Positions 23,550 to 31,348 are shown, counted from the first letter of the stretch. The stretch: DNA of 56,144 nt from Candidatus Bilophila faecipullorum (GCA_944326695.1 CALVEZ010000024.1:1-56144), one strand, 5' to 3'. The notes: a model not told the origin generated them from the letters alone. Numbers and translations: made by a program.

Positions 23550-25670
23550 ATGGCCATGAAGGACGCATACAGCACGCAGGAGGCGGCTGCCCTACTTGGA
23601 ATAACAAGGCAGTCAGTTGAGAGGCGCGCAATCCGCGAAGGCTGGCAGTCTCGCCCGCGCTCCGGTCGCGGCGGCGGGAAGGAATGGTTGCTTGCCTCCA
23701 TGCCCGAAGCCACGCGCATCCAGATCGCCAAGGCCGTCGCCGAAAGCTCCGTTCCCGCGCCCATTACGCCCAGCGATATCGCGATTCCCGACTGGGCGAA
23801 CGCCATTGGGCTGGCCCGTTTTCGACTGGTTATGGAATGGCGCGAACGCTGCGCGAAGTCCAAGCAGACGAAAAGCATGGCGAGCGCCATGTTCGAGCTG
23901 GCCTACCGTTCCGGACAGTTGCTCCCCAACATTCATAAGCAGCTTGGGGATGTCTCCATCAAGACCTTGTATCGCTGGGACGCCATGCTGCGTGACCACA
24001 ACGACGACTATCAAGCGTTGTGCGACAGGCGCGGAGCGTGGACGAGCGGAGGCCCGAAGGGACTTGGGCAGGTCGGACGGGAAGCGGAATCCACTTTTCT
24101 GAAGGCTTATCTCAATGACCGCAAGCCTAGTATGCGTCTCGCATGGCTCGCCACATGCTCCGTTCTCGAAAAGCACGGGCTGGAAATTCCCAGCTACAGC
24201 AGCGTGGTGCGGATGTTCAAGCGGTTTGATGCGGAAAATCACGATGTCGTGGTGCTGATGCGTGAGGGAGCCAAGGCGCTGGAAGACAAGGTCGGCAAGT
24301 TCATGAACCGCGACGACGGCCTGCTGAAGGTCGGAGACGTGTTGGTGGCCGACGGTCACAAGCTGAACTTCCTGATCATCAATCCCGAGACGGGCAAGCC
24401 CACCCGCTACACGCTTGTCGGATGGCAAGACTGGGCCAGCCGCATGTTTTTGGGGTTTGAGCTGATGCCATCCGAAAACACGCAGGCTATCGCCTCATCA
24501 CTTTATCGCTCCATCATCCAGCTAGGGAAGAAGCCCGGCTGTGTCCTCTTGGACAACGGCAAGGCGTTCAAGAACAAGTTCTTCGAGCAACAGACAGACC
24601 TTGAAGAACTGGACGGGCTGTATCTGCGGCTCGGGATCAACGTGATGCACTCCCAACCGTATGCCGGGCGCACCAAGATCATCGAGCGATGGTGGGGGGA
24701 CTTTGATCGGCAGGCGGAATGCGCCATTGACAGCTATATCGGCCATAGCATTGCCGACAAGCCCGCGCATCTCATGCGGAATGAGGACTGGCAGCAGTCC
24801 CGCCAGACCGGATGGGTGCCGACGCTGGAAGACGCCAAGCGGCTCATCACCGACTACGCCAAGTGGAAGGCCATACAGCCGCATCCGAAGCGGCCCGGAA
24901 CGACGCCGTGGGAAGTGTTCGCGGCAGGGCGGGGAGAAGGCTTTTCAGAAGATGAACGGGCTGATCTTGCTCGAGGATTTCTCTACCGCAAGAAGATTCG
25001 TCCGGCCCGCTGCCGCTTTGCCATGATGGGCCTCACGTTCGAGTCGGACGAGCTGTACGGCATCAATAAAGAGCTGACGGCGCACTATTCCTTCTCTGAT
25101 CTCTCCGAAGTGTACGTCTACGATGACGGGAGATTGGTGACGGTGGCGAGGCCCGTGGAAAGTGTGCATCCGATGGCGGAACTCTACGGTACGGCGTTGG
25201 ATGTGGCCACGGTCAAGAAGATGCAGAAGGCAGCAACGCGGCTGCGGGCCGGAACGCGCAAGCTTGCCGAGGAAATCGGTGGCGAAGCTGGCAACGTCAT
25301 GATGTCGCTGCAGCACATGCAGGGAGTGGCCGAGCGCCGCAAGCCCCTGCTGCTTCGCCCGCGCCAGCCTGAAGCCCTTCCGTTGCCAGAGCTTTCGGAG
25401 GAAGAAGCCGCGCAACTTGCCGCCATCGCCGAACGACATCAGCAGGCGGAGGCCGCGCAGCCCGCGTATACGCTGCCGGAGTTCTTCGCTTCCGAACTCG
25501 ACAAGTACGCCTATCTTTTTGAGATTTCAGTAATAAACGGTACTCCTCTGAAGCAGGAGGATATGGAGTTCATGACTCGTTACGAAACTTCAGAGGAGTA
25601 TCGCACAACAACAGGTCGCCGATTTGAGCAGTTGCGCGGCCTGTACGCCCCTAAAGAGAGGACTGCATGA
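23550..25670 (+). CDS. Mu-type transposase A (DDE)
   Basis: 706 residues. N-terminal winged helix (YSTQEAAALLGITRQSVERR), end-binding HTH domains to about 230, then the retroviral-integrase-like core with D268 (VADGH), D335 (LLDNGKAF) and E379 (KIIERWW), matching the MuA DDE spacing for the two Asp. A C-terminal beta-barrel (PARCRFAMMGLTFESDELYG) and a basic tail for MuB/ClpX contact follow. It carries out integration and replicative transposition. The ATG at 23550 has AAGGA ten bases upstream. Confidence 0.93.
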   Translation: MAMKDAYSTQEAAALLGITRQSVERRAIREGWQSRPRSGRGGGKEWLLASMPEATRIQIAKAVAESSVPAPITPSDIAIPDWANAIGLARFRLVMEWRERCAKSKQTKSMASAMFELAYRSGQLLPNIHKQLGDVSIKTLYRWDAMLRDHNDDYQALCDRRGAWTSGGPKGLGQVGREAESTFLKAYLNDRKPSMRLAWLATCSVLEKHGLEIPSYSSVVRMFKRFDAENHDVVVLMREGAKALEDKVGKFMNRDDGLLKVGDVLVADGHKLNFLIINPETGKPTRYTLVGWQDWASRMFLGFELMPSENTQAIASSLYRSIIQLGKKPGCVLLDNGKAFKNKFFEQQTDLEELDGLYLRLGINVMHSQPYAGRTKIIERWWGDFDRQAECAIDSYIGHSIADKPAHLMRNEDWQQSRQTGWVPTLEDAKRLITDYAKWKAIQPHPKRPGTTPWEVFAAGRGEGFSEDERADLARGFLYRKKIRPARCRFAMMGLTFESDELYGINKELTAHYSFSDLSEVYVYDDGRLVTVARPVESVHPMAELYGTALDVATVKKMQKAATRLRAGTRKLAEEIGGEAGNVMMSLQHMQGVAERRKPLLLRPRQPEALPLPELSEEEAAQLAAIAERHQQAEAAQPAYTLPEFFASELDKYAYLFEISVINGTPLKQEDMEFMTRYETSEEYRTTTGRRFEQLRGLYAPKERTA

Positions 25671-26359
25671 AGAAGGTATTCATTGAGACACAAAATGTCC
25701 AGCGCCTGCGCAAGGTCGTCGGCATGGCCGTAGATACTGAAAAGGGCCGTCCGGGCATGGTCGCCGTGTGGGGCGAGGCCGGGACGGGCAAGACCGAAGC
25801 TTCTCAGATGCTTTACGCCGAACGGGGGTTCTATCTGCGGGCGATGGAAGGGATCACACAGTGCGCTTTTATGCAAGACCTCTGCTATGAAGTAAAAGGC
25901 TCCCGCCCGCACGGGACGCATCGGTGCAAGACCGAGATCATCCGCGAACTCGAAGGCACGCACACGCCGATTTACATTGATGAAGCCGACCGTCTGGACA
26001 TCCGGCGCATCGAAGACCTGCGCGACATCTACGATATGACCGGCTGCCCCATCATTCTGATCGGCGAACAGGCGCTTCTCACGCGGCTTGAATCCCGGTC
26101 GCGCATCATCGACCGCATCCCGCAAGAGTTCCGGGTACCATTCGGCAAGGTCGAGCGTGCCGACGTGATGCTTTTTGCCCTCGAAGCCGCCGACCTGAAG
26201 CTGACGCCTGAAGCCGCCGCGCTCATCCACGCCGAGGCAAAGGGCATTTTCCGGCGCGTCCACAACGGCGTGCTCTCCGTCGAGAGCGCGGCGCGGGTCG
26301 CCGGGGTGCGCGACGTATCCGCCGAGCTCGTGAAGCAGGCGCTTGGAATCCGGAGGTAA
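25667..26359 (+). CDS. MuB-like transposition ATPase
   Basis: 230-residue AAA+ protein with Walker A GEAGTGKT (36-43), Walker B IYIDEADR (102-109) and a sensor region IILIGEQALL. MuB coats target DNA and delivers it to the MuA transpososome. It lacks the N-terminal HTH of the 312-residue Mu protein, as in many shorter Mu-like homologues. The start overlaps the transposase stop (ATGA). Confidence 0.92.
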   Translation: MKKVFIETQNVQRLRKVVGMAVDTEKGRPGMVAVWGEAGTGKTEASQMLYAERGFYLRAMEGITQCAFMQDLCYEVKGSRPHGTHRCKTEIIRELEGTHTPIYIDEADRLDIRRIEDLRDIYDMTGCPIILIGEQALLTRLESRSRIIDRIPQEFRVPFGKVERADVMLFALEAADLKLTPEAAALIHAEAKGIFRRVHNGVLSVESAARVAGVRDVSAELVKQALGIRR

Positions 26360-26361
26360 AC

Positions 26362-26982
26362 ATGCGCAGCGCGAAGATGGAAGAAGTGCGGAACGTGATC
26401 AAGACGTTTTCCGAGAATGGAAACACGGTCACGCTCGCACAGGTCCAGAAAATTGTCGGTGTCGAGACGCCGGAAGACCGCAGAATGGTGCGCCGAAGGG
26501 TTCAGGAGCTGATCGAGCGCGGCGAGGTCGAACGGGACGGGCAGTATGTCTACAGATATGTCCCCGGTCGTGAGCCGCGTCGGTATGGCAAGAGCTACAT
26601 ACGCGCATGGAAAATCATCAGGATACAGCCCCCGGGCTGGTCAAAGTCCACCATCGTCTCCTTGGCTCGGGTTAGCGGAACCATCGTCCAGCGGTATGTC
26701 AAATTTCTTGAAGAGGAAGGATATGTCGCAAAGATCGGACGCGATAAAGGGGCGACGCTGTGGCGCACGACGCAAAAGGGACAGGCCGAACGGGAAACCC
26801 CGTGGCCACCGCTTGAAAATCCTGACGCCTATGCCCGCGAACGGGCGGCGACGGCGGCGCTTTGTACGCTTATGCTCACGTCCGATCTAGACAAAGAGTA
26901 CGCCCGGGAAAAAATCCGTGGACACCTTGCCGTCCTGAATCAGAAGTTTTCCAGTCAAGTTGAGAATAATCTCGAAAGCTAA
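26362..26982 (+). CDS. Double winged-helix protein
   Basis: 206 residues with two winged-helix-like units: 1-70 (VTLAQVQKIVGVETPEDRR, VQELIERGEVERDGQ) and about 78-135 (WSKSTIVSLARVSGTIVQRY, LEEEGYVAKIG). This resembles host-range or early regulatory proteins that follow B in Mu-like phages. Function not established. Confidence 0.68.
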   Translation: MRSAKMEEVRNVIKTFSENGNTVTLAQVQKIVGVETPEDRRMVRRRVQELIERGEVERDGQYVYRYVPGREPRRYGKSYIRAWKIIRIQPPGWSKSTIVSLARVSGTIVQRYVKFLEEEGYVAKIGRDKGATLWRTTQKGQAERETPWPPLENPDAYARERAATAALCTLMLTSDLDKEYAREKIRGHLAVLNQKFSSQVENNLES

Positions 26983-26992
26983 GGAGAATCCC

Positions 26993-27166
26993 ATGTATAG
27001 CGATGAAATCAGAAGTATTATGGCGGCTCTGGGCGTTCTTGCAGGAAAGATCGGCGAAGAAGAGTGGGCGCTGGTACGGATGGCCCGGCATAACCTCAGC
27101 GAGCTGGCCGACCGTGTGCAGGCTGTCGAGGGTACTATTCAGGTCTCCGTGAAGGAAGGAGAGTGA
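26993..27166 (+). CDS. Small helical early protein
   Basis: 57 residues, a single amphipathic helical protein (LGVLAGKIGEEEWALVRMAR). AAGGAG at 26981-26986 precedes the ATG. It lies directly before gam and shares its operon. No family recognised. Confidence 0.6.
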   Translation: MYSDEIRSIMAALGVLAGKIGEEEWALVRMARHNLSELADRVQAVEGTIQVSVKEGE

Positions 27167-27168
27167 AC

Positions 27169-27660
27169 ATGGCGGAAAAACTCACCATCAAGAATATGTC
27201 GCAAGCCGAAGGTGCGCTGGCGGAGATGTCGGCCATCAGCCGTAAGCTCTCTCTGATCGAAGGGACCATGAATGAAGAGATCGATTCCGCCAAGGCGCGG
27301 GCGCAGCAGGAGGGCGCGCCCTTGATCGCTCGGTACAACGAACTCGAAAAAGCGGTCAAGGCCTACGGGACACTGAACAAATCCCGGCTTTTTTCGGAGC
27401 GGAGGAGCCTCGAGCTGGCGTTCGGCACCATCTCGTTCCGTCAGTCTACACGTATCACGCTCCAGCATCGTGTGACTGAAGAGATGGCGCTTCAGGCGCT
27501 GCGGGAACTTGGACTGCCCGAGGGTATCCGTGTGAAGGAAGAGCTGGATCGGACGGCGATGGCCGACTGGCCTGATTCGAAGCTGGAGACTGTCGGCATG
27601 AAGCGCCGCACGGTCGATACTATCTCCGTCGACGTCAAAGCCGAAGAGCTGGTGGGGTAA
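27169..27660 (+). CDS. Mu Gam-like host-nuclease inhibitor
   Basis: 163 residues. Two long helices (MSAISRKLSLIEGTMNEEID, and about 45-70) forming a coiled coil, then the beta part RRSLELAFGTISFRQSTRI typical of Gam. Gam binds double-strand ends and blocks exonucleases; it is related to Ku. The ATG at 27169 has AAGGAGAG upstream; an in-frame GTG at 27163 overlaps the previous stop. Confidence 0.9.
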   Translation: MAEKLTIKNMSQAEGALAEMSAISRKLSLIEGTMNEEIDSAKARAQQEGAPLIARYNELEKAVKAYGTLNKSRLFSERRSLELAFGTISFRQSTRITLQHRVTEEMALQALRELGLPEGIRVKEELDRTAMADWPDSKLETVGMKRRTVDTISVDVKAEELVG

Positions 27661-27663
27661 AAG

Positions 27664-27912
27664 ATGGCGAAGGTTACCTTTTCAAAGGCCGGACTTGAGG
27701 CTCTTGGGCGGAAGTATGCGGAGGCAGTCCTCCGGGATGCTTCCCTCCCGCCCGAGGCTATGCCTCTGCTTGCTGAGAGCGAGGAATGGGCCAAGGCGTC
27801 GGACACGCTCAGAAAGGCGGTTTGCGACGCCATCCGCGACAATGCCCGGCGCGAGCTTCGCCATGCGGGGTTTCCTGTGGAAAAGATAAACCAAGTTATC
27901 AAGAGAGGTTAG
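27664..27912 (+). CDS. Hypothetical early protein
   Basis: 82 residues, helical and charged (AGLEALGRKYAEAVLRDASL, RRELRHAGFPVEKINQVIKR). Three bases after gam. No recognised domain. Confidence 0.6.
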   Translation: MAKVTFSKAGLEALGRKYAEAVLRDASLPPEAMPLLAESEEWAKASDTLRKAVCDAIRDNARRELRHAGFPVEKINQVIKRG

Positions 27913-27913
27913 T

Positions 27914-28192
27914 ATGACCAAGGCGGAATTGATCAAGCGGTGGAAGGAGGATGGGAACGAGGGGTATTCGGCGGCCCAGCTTGATGTCCTGCTCAAGTCC
28001 CTGTGCAGCGTCATCGCGACAGAGCTTTATGAGGGCGGCGAAGCGTCTCTTCCTGTGCTCGGAAAGCTCACGACCGTGCGGGTGAAGGGCCGCGATTACC
28101 GGAATGTCCATACGGGAGAAAAATACCATGTCCCTGCACACCTGCGAGCTGTCTTTCGGCCTTCCAAGACATTTAAGGAACTGCTGAACTAG
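27914..28192 (+). CDS. HU/IHF-family DNA-binding protein
   Basis: 92 residues matching the HU fold: helices 1-45, then GEASLPVLGKLTTVRVKGRD, a shortened DNA-binding arm (NVHTGEKYHVPAH) and the closing RAVFRPSKTFKELLN. It bends DNA. In a Mu-like phage it could assist transpososome assembly, where host HU and IHF normally act. Confidence 0.88.
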   Translation: MTKAELIKRWKEDGNEGYSAAQLDVLLKSLCSVIATELYEGGEASLPVLGKLTTVRVKGRDYRNVHTGEKYHVPAHLRAVFRPSKTFKELLN

Positions 28193-28203
28193 GGAGAAAG
28201 GCC

Positions 28204-28395
28204 ATGAGTGAAGACGACTTGATCCGGTGCAGCTTCTGCGGGTGTTCTACAGAGGAGCGCAAGCACATCATTGTGGGCTCGGGCGCAAACATCTGCGACA
28301 AATGCGTGCTGGCGTGTGTGGAAATCCTGATTGGTGCGAACGAGACGGAACATACCCCGGAAGCTGCTCCGGTACAGGGCGAGGAAAAGGAATAG
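28204..28395 (+). CDS. Stand-alone ClpX-type zinc-binding domain
   Basis: 63 residues that are essentially one zf-C4 ClpX N-domain: cysteines 9, 12, 31 and 34, spacing C-x2-C-x18-C-x2-C, the same as host ClpX, with the IIVGSGANICDKCV core. No ATPase follows; the last ~20 residues are an acidic tail. In ClpX this domain dimerises and binds substrates and adaptors including MuB. The phage copy may compete with or steer host ClpX; that is inference. Confidence 0.85.
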   Translation: MSEDDLIRCSFCGCSTEERKHIIVGSGANICDKCVLACVEILIGANETEHTPEAAPVQGEEKE

Positions 28396-28397
28396 CT

Positions 28398-28577
28398 ATG
28401 GACGATGAAGCATTGATGGATAAGGGGATGAACACCCCGTGGCAGTTGACGCTTCGTGAAGCCGCCCTTTTCATGGAGCAGACGGGGGCCGAGAGCATGG
28501 TGGTCGGGATGAAATTCCAAAGCGGAAAAACGCTTCGGGTAAAAGTCGCGATTGCGGAGCCGGATGCTCAGGAATAG
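28398..28577 (+). CDS. Small hypothetical protein preceding hammerhead 1
   Basis: 59 residues (TLREAALFMEQTGAESMVVG, then a beta-like GKTLRVKVAIAEP). Its TAG stop lies at the 5' edge of a hammerhead ribozyme. No family recognised. Confidence 0.6.
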   Translation: MDDEALMDKGMNTPWQLTLREAALFMEQTGAESMVVGMKFQSGKTLRVKVAIAEPDAQE

Positions 28578-28637
28578 CGCGAAACCGCCCCCGTGTGGGG
28601 CGGTCGTCCGGGGGTGGCGCTCCGGGCCTGATGAGCA
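28577..28637 (+). ncRNA. Type II hammerhead ribozyme, copy 1
   Basis: All core positions are present. GAA at 28581-28583 is followed by A15.1 (28584). Stem III CCGCCCC/GGGGCGG (28585-28591, 28597-28603). U16.1 28604 and C17 28605, so the predicted cut is after 28605. Stem I GTCCGG/CCGGGC (28606-28611, 28622-28627). CTGATGA at 28628-28634. Stem II, the open stem, is only two pairs (28635-28636 with 28579-28580). It sits between a stop codon and the next ribosome site. Confidence 0.85.
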
Positions 28638-28654
28638 GCCAAAAAGGAAACAGC

Positions 28655-28921
28655 ATGAACGAAATGATCTCGGATGAAGTCTTGTCTATCGTGCGAGAGA
28701 CAATCGGCCCGGGGGGAAGATATATAACGCTGCCGTCTCATATCGTGACGGCCATGATCGCCCGGATAGACCATCAGGACAAGCTGCTCCGTGCTTATCG
28801 CACCCTTGATGCCTGCTACCGCGAGTGTCTGCGGGCGATGGAGAGAGGTTCTATTGAGTTGGAGTGCCTTGACAAACTGGTGGCCGCGCGGGGAGCTGTG
28901 GCCGATCTGGAAGAGATATAG
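28655..28921 (+). CDS. Hypothetical early protein behind hammerhead 1
   Basis: 88 residues, helical (VTAMIARIDHQDKLLRAYRT, LVAARGAVADLEEI). AAAAAGGAAA precedes the ATG at 28655. First of three genes lying between two hammerhead ribozymes. Confidence 0.6.
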   Translation: MNEMISDEVLSIVRETIGPGGRYITLPSHIVTAMIARIDHQDKLLRAYRTLDACYRECLRAMERGSIELECLDKLVAARGAVADLEEI

Positions 28922-28930
28922 AGTCATCCC

Positions 28931-29200
28931 ATGAAAATAAAAATAAATTCCGTTGAGATTCCCGAGGTAATGCTTGACGTCGCCGCGCGCGCATCCGGTT
29001 TTTCCGATGGGCTTCGAGTGGCGATTGGAGTCATCAGAAAGGAAGCTTCGCAGGTACGTTTCCTCTCTGACGGGGTACTCTTGGAGAATATCGCCTGCAA
29101 GATAGAACAAAACTTGCCGGGGGCCGTGAGTATGTACACCGATAGCATCGCCAAGGTGCATGGCTGGAGGAAGAATGATGAAGACGACACCCAAGCGTGA
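28931..29200 (+). CDS. Hypothetical protein between the hammerheads
   Basis: 89 residues: MKIKINSVEIPEVML beta start, helical middle (DVAARASGFSDGLRVAIGVI), helical end. It overlaps the next gene. No family recognised. Confidence 0.58.
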   Translation: MKIKINSVEIPEVMLDVAARASGFSDGLRVAIGVIRKEASQVRFLSDGVLLENIACKIEQNLPGAVSMYTDSIAKVHGWRKNDEDDTQA

Positions 29201-29516
29201 CTGCACAAACTGCGGTTGGGGCGTGGAGTGGGAGCTTGGCTTTAACTCTCGCGGTGAAGAGAGGCTCAGGGGCCGATGCCGCTTTCAGCCGATGCCCAAG
29301 TTTTGTGGAGGGCTGCGGACGACCATCAGCGCGCAGGCCAAGCCCGCGACGGATTGCCCCGCATGGAAAGAGGCGTACGGCCCCGTTCCGCCGTGGGGCG
29401 TATGGACCGCTCAGTGGCTTCTGGAGCTTTTGATCGAGAAGGGGCGGGAGGTATGGGACAATCTGCCTCCAGAGCTTCAGAAAGAGTTCGAAGCACAAGG
29501 CATGACAAGACCATAG
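29175..29516 (+). CDS. Cysteine-rich hypothetical protein preceding hammerhead 2
   Basis: 113 residues. Cysteines in DCTNCGWGVEWE, GRCRF, FCGG and DCPAW suggest a small zinc or structural domain; a Trp-rich helical C-terminus follows. GGAGG (29166-29170) precedes the ATG at 29175; an adjacent in-frame ATG at 29178 is possible. Its TAG stop lies at the edge of the second ribozyme. Confidence 0.6.
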   Translation: MMKTTPKRDCTNCGWGVEWELGFNSRGEERLRGRCRFQPMPKFCGGLRTTISAQAKPATDCPAWKEAYGPVPPWGVWTAQWLLELLIEKGREVWDNLPPELQKEFEAQGMTRP

Positions 29517-29569
29517 CGCGAAACGGCCCTACACGGGCCGTCGCCGGATGATTTCCGGCCTGATGAGCA
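29516..29569 (+). ncRNA. Type II hammerhead ribozyme, copy 2
   Basis: Core: GAA 29520-29522, A15.1 29523. Stem III CGGCCC/GGGCCG (29524-29529, 29535-29540). U16.1 29541 and C17 29542, predicted cut after 29542. Stem I GCCGG/CCGGC (29543-29547, 29555-29559). CTGATGA 29560-29566. Open stem II of two pairs (29567-29568 with 29518-29519). Stems differ from copy 1 yet stay paired. The shared 5' segment ATAGCGCGAAAC includes the upstream stop codon in both copies. Confidence 0.87.
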
Positions 29570-29595
29570 AAAGCAGACATCAGAGGAGAATAAGG

Positions 29596-30033
29596 GTGAA
29601 AGACAATCGGCATTTTATCGGCTCGATTTGTGTCAGAATCGGCACGGAACGCACGAAGCTTGAGCTGTCCCCCGCGTCCATCCACGGCGGCGGTGATGGG
29701 TTTCGCGTGCGTGTGAACCGCCGCTGGCTCAATGCCCCGGAGGGCGGGCCGCTCTTTGTGGGCCCGGATCGGCTTGGCCAGCTTGTGGCCGACGTCGCCC
29801 TCGGCGGGATGCCTTCCTCGGAGCCGGAGCCCGATCTGCCTGTTAAGACGCGGGTGAGCATCCGGCGGGAAACGGACGGCATCGTCTGGCATGACGGCGC
29901 GTGGACCGTCTCGCCGCCCATCCGTGGCTACGACGGGCGCTGGTATGTCGCCGTCACCACGGCCCACAAGGGCATCGGATTTGTCCCGGTAAGCAGTGTC
30001 ATCAGGAGTAACCGTAATGGCCACACAGAATAG
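29596..30033 (+). CDS. Hypothetical protein, beta-rich
   Basis: 145 residues with repeated beta segments (IGSICVRIGTERTKLELS, RVSIRRETDGIVW). GTG start at 29596 after GAGGAG (29583-29588), chosen because an upstream in-frame ATG would run back through the ribozyme. Overlaps the GemA-like gene. No family recognised. Confidence 0.6.
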   Translation: MKDNRHFIGSICVRIGTERTKLELSPASIHGGGDGFRVRVNRRWLNAPEGGPLFVGPDRLGQLVADVALGGMPSSEPEPDLPVKTRVSIRRETDGIVWHDGAWTVSPPIRGYDGRWYVAVTTAHKGIGFVPVSSVIRSNRNGHTE

Positions 30034-30475
30034 ACGCCCGCTGTACGCCAAGATTGCCATCGCCCGGAAGCAGCTTCCGCATCTTGATGAAGACGCCTAT
30101 CGCGAGCTGCTGAAGAAGGAGTTCGGCAAGGAAAGCGCCAAGGATTTAAACTGGTACCAGCTCGAAAAGCTGGTCCATGTCCTTGCCACGCTCGGAGCTT
30201 CTTTCGAGAGCAGGGGCAGCAGCCGCAAGGTGACCGCCAAGGCCCGCCCGGACTGGATTTCCGTGCCCGACGACGCGCCCCATGCTTCATTAAAGCGCCA
30301 GATTTTGGCGATCTGGAAGAAGCTCGGCTACAGCATGGCCAGCCTTGAAACCCGCATCCGGCGGCAGTTCGGCACACATACCTTCGCATGGGTCCACGAT
30401 CACGAGAAGTTGACGGCCCTGCTCACGGACCTCCAGAAGCGCGAGCGGGCTTTCGACAAAAAGGGGGCGGCGTGA
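30017..30475 (+). CDS. GemA/Mu gp16-like regulatory protein
   Basis: 152 residues matching GemA: IAIARKQLPHLDEDAYRELL near the N-terminus, then a conserved DWISVPDDAPHASLKRQI and a helical C-terminus. Mu GemA affects host gene expression and DNA relaxation. AGGAG precedes the ATG. Overlaps the next gene by GTGA. Confidence 0.87.
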   Translation: MATQNRRPLYAKIAIARKQLPHLDEDAYRELLKKEFGKESAKDLNWYQLEKLVHVLATLGASFESRGSSRKVTAKARPDWISVPDDAPHASLKRQILAIWKKLGYSMASLETRIRRQFGTHTFAWVHDHEKLTALLTDLQKRERAFDKKGAA

Positions 30476-30837
30476 GCGGGGAGCTGGAGCGCCTGCGAGC
30501 TGACATCCTTGCCCGGTATGCGTCAATTTATCAGTTTTGCAGGCAACATGAGAATCTGAAGCGTTCTACGGTCTATGCCGTTCTCGCCGGGCGCTACGCG
30601 GGCGACGCGAAAGAGCAGCTCGCCCGCATCCGAAAGGCGCTGGACGGCCCGGGCCCGCAGCCGGTAGTCCTGACCCGGGAGCGGCTGGCCGAAGTGCTCC
30701 AGCAGGTGAAATGCCGTCGCTGCCGCCCGGCGAGTCGCCGCAAATGCCAGCGATGCCGGGTTGTTACTTTTGAGGAGTCTCGAGCGATGATTGATTTTTT
30801 GCACTACTATCAGGAGGAACCATGTCGCGGACTCTGA
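30472..30837 (+). CDS. Hypothetical protein with CxxC zinc-ribbon motif
   Basis: 121 residues. N-terminal helical part (SIYQFCRQHENLKRSTVYAV), C-terminal KCRRCRPASRRKCQRCRV at about 80-97 with two C-x2-C pairs, a likely zinc site. GTG start overlapping the previous stop. Its position between GemA and the activator candidate corresponds to Mu's middle region. Confidence 0.6.
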   Translation: MSGELERLRADILARYASIYQFCRQHENLKRSTVYAVLAGRYAGDAKEQLARIRKALDGPGPQPVVLTRERLAEVLQQVKCRRCRPASRRKCQRCRVVTFEESRAMIDFLHYYQEEPCRGL

Positions 30838-31274
30838 TCATGGATATCGTGCGCCTGACCCGCGACGGCTGGCGTCCTTACAGCGGCAGGCCCGAAGGCT
30901 ACGTCTACGAGCGGCTCGGCTGCCCTTACTTGCTGGCCCAGCGCGGCAAGCCGTACTGGTTCGTCAAGGGCGACCTGTACCTTTGCGTGGGCTGCGTGCG
31001 TCGCTGCAGCCTTTCCCGTCCTGAGGGCTTCCCCGCGCAGCTTCCCATACGCTACCCCGAGCCTCGGCAGCCGTATACGCTGACGCCCTATGAGATGGTC
31101 GAGAAAAAGCCGCTTCTGACGGTCGAAGAAGCGGCCTACTGCCTGAACGTCTCCAAGCGCACGGTCTACGACTACATCGATCTGGGAAAGCTCAACGTCC
31201 TGAAAGAAGGCCCGAAACGCGTGAGTTCACGGGATGTTCGGCGGATGATGGAGGATTTTGTCTTTGACGAGTAA
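30822..31274 (+). CDS. Candidate late-gene activator: cysteine cluster plus excisionase-type HTH
   Basis: 150 residues. The N-terminal part holds a Trp/Tyr-rich fold ending in YLCVGCVRRCS, a possible zinc site. The C-terminal part (about 100-140) is a MerR/excisionase-type HTH (LTVEEAAYCLNVSKRTVYDY). AGGAGG ends four bases before the ATG. It is the last gene before the first late-promoter element, the place of Mu C. The activator role is inferred from position. Confidence 0.65.
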   Translation: MSRTLIMDIVRLTRDGWRPYSGRPEGYVYERLGCPYLLAQRGKPYWFVKGDLYLCVGCVRRCSLSRPEGFPAQLPIRYPEPRQPYTLTPYEMVEKKPLLTVEEAAYCLNVSKRTVYDYIDLGKLNVLKEGPKRVSSRDVRRMMEDFVFDE

Positions 31275-31282
31275 AAAAGCGT

Positions 31283-31330
31283 GCACAGATTGCGACGTTT
31301 CCGGAGAGAAAGGCCCCGGTATGGCAGTGT
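31283..31330 (+). promoter_or_regulatory. Late promoter element 1 (lysis cassette)
   Basis: GCACAGATTGCGACGTTTCC starts at 31283, and a -10-like CAGTGT is at 31325-31330. Same spacing as three other copies at 37450, 48270 and 54385. It precedes the holin, the position of Mu Plys. Confidence 0.68.
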
Positions 31331-31348
31331 AGCCGTGCCGGGGCTTTT
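31312..31348 (+). terminator. Early/middle operon terminator overlapping late promoter 1
   Basis: GCCCCGGTA (31313-31321) pairs with TGCCGGGGC (31336-31344), one G-T pair, then TTTT. The late -10 lies in the 14-base loop, so a late transcript starting near 31337 would lack the 5' arm. Confidence 0.72.

Noticed and set aside
20729..26359. CRISPR array beside a DDE transposase and an AAA+ ATPase, suggesting a CRISPR-guided transposon
   Set aside because: The array lies outside the phage end, no Cascade or TniQ-like gene is present, and the ATPase and transposase are clear MuB/MuA types in a full Mu-like phage order.
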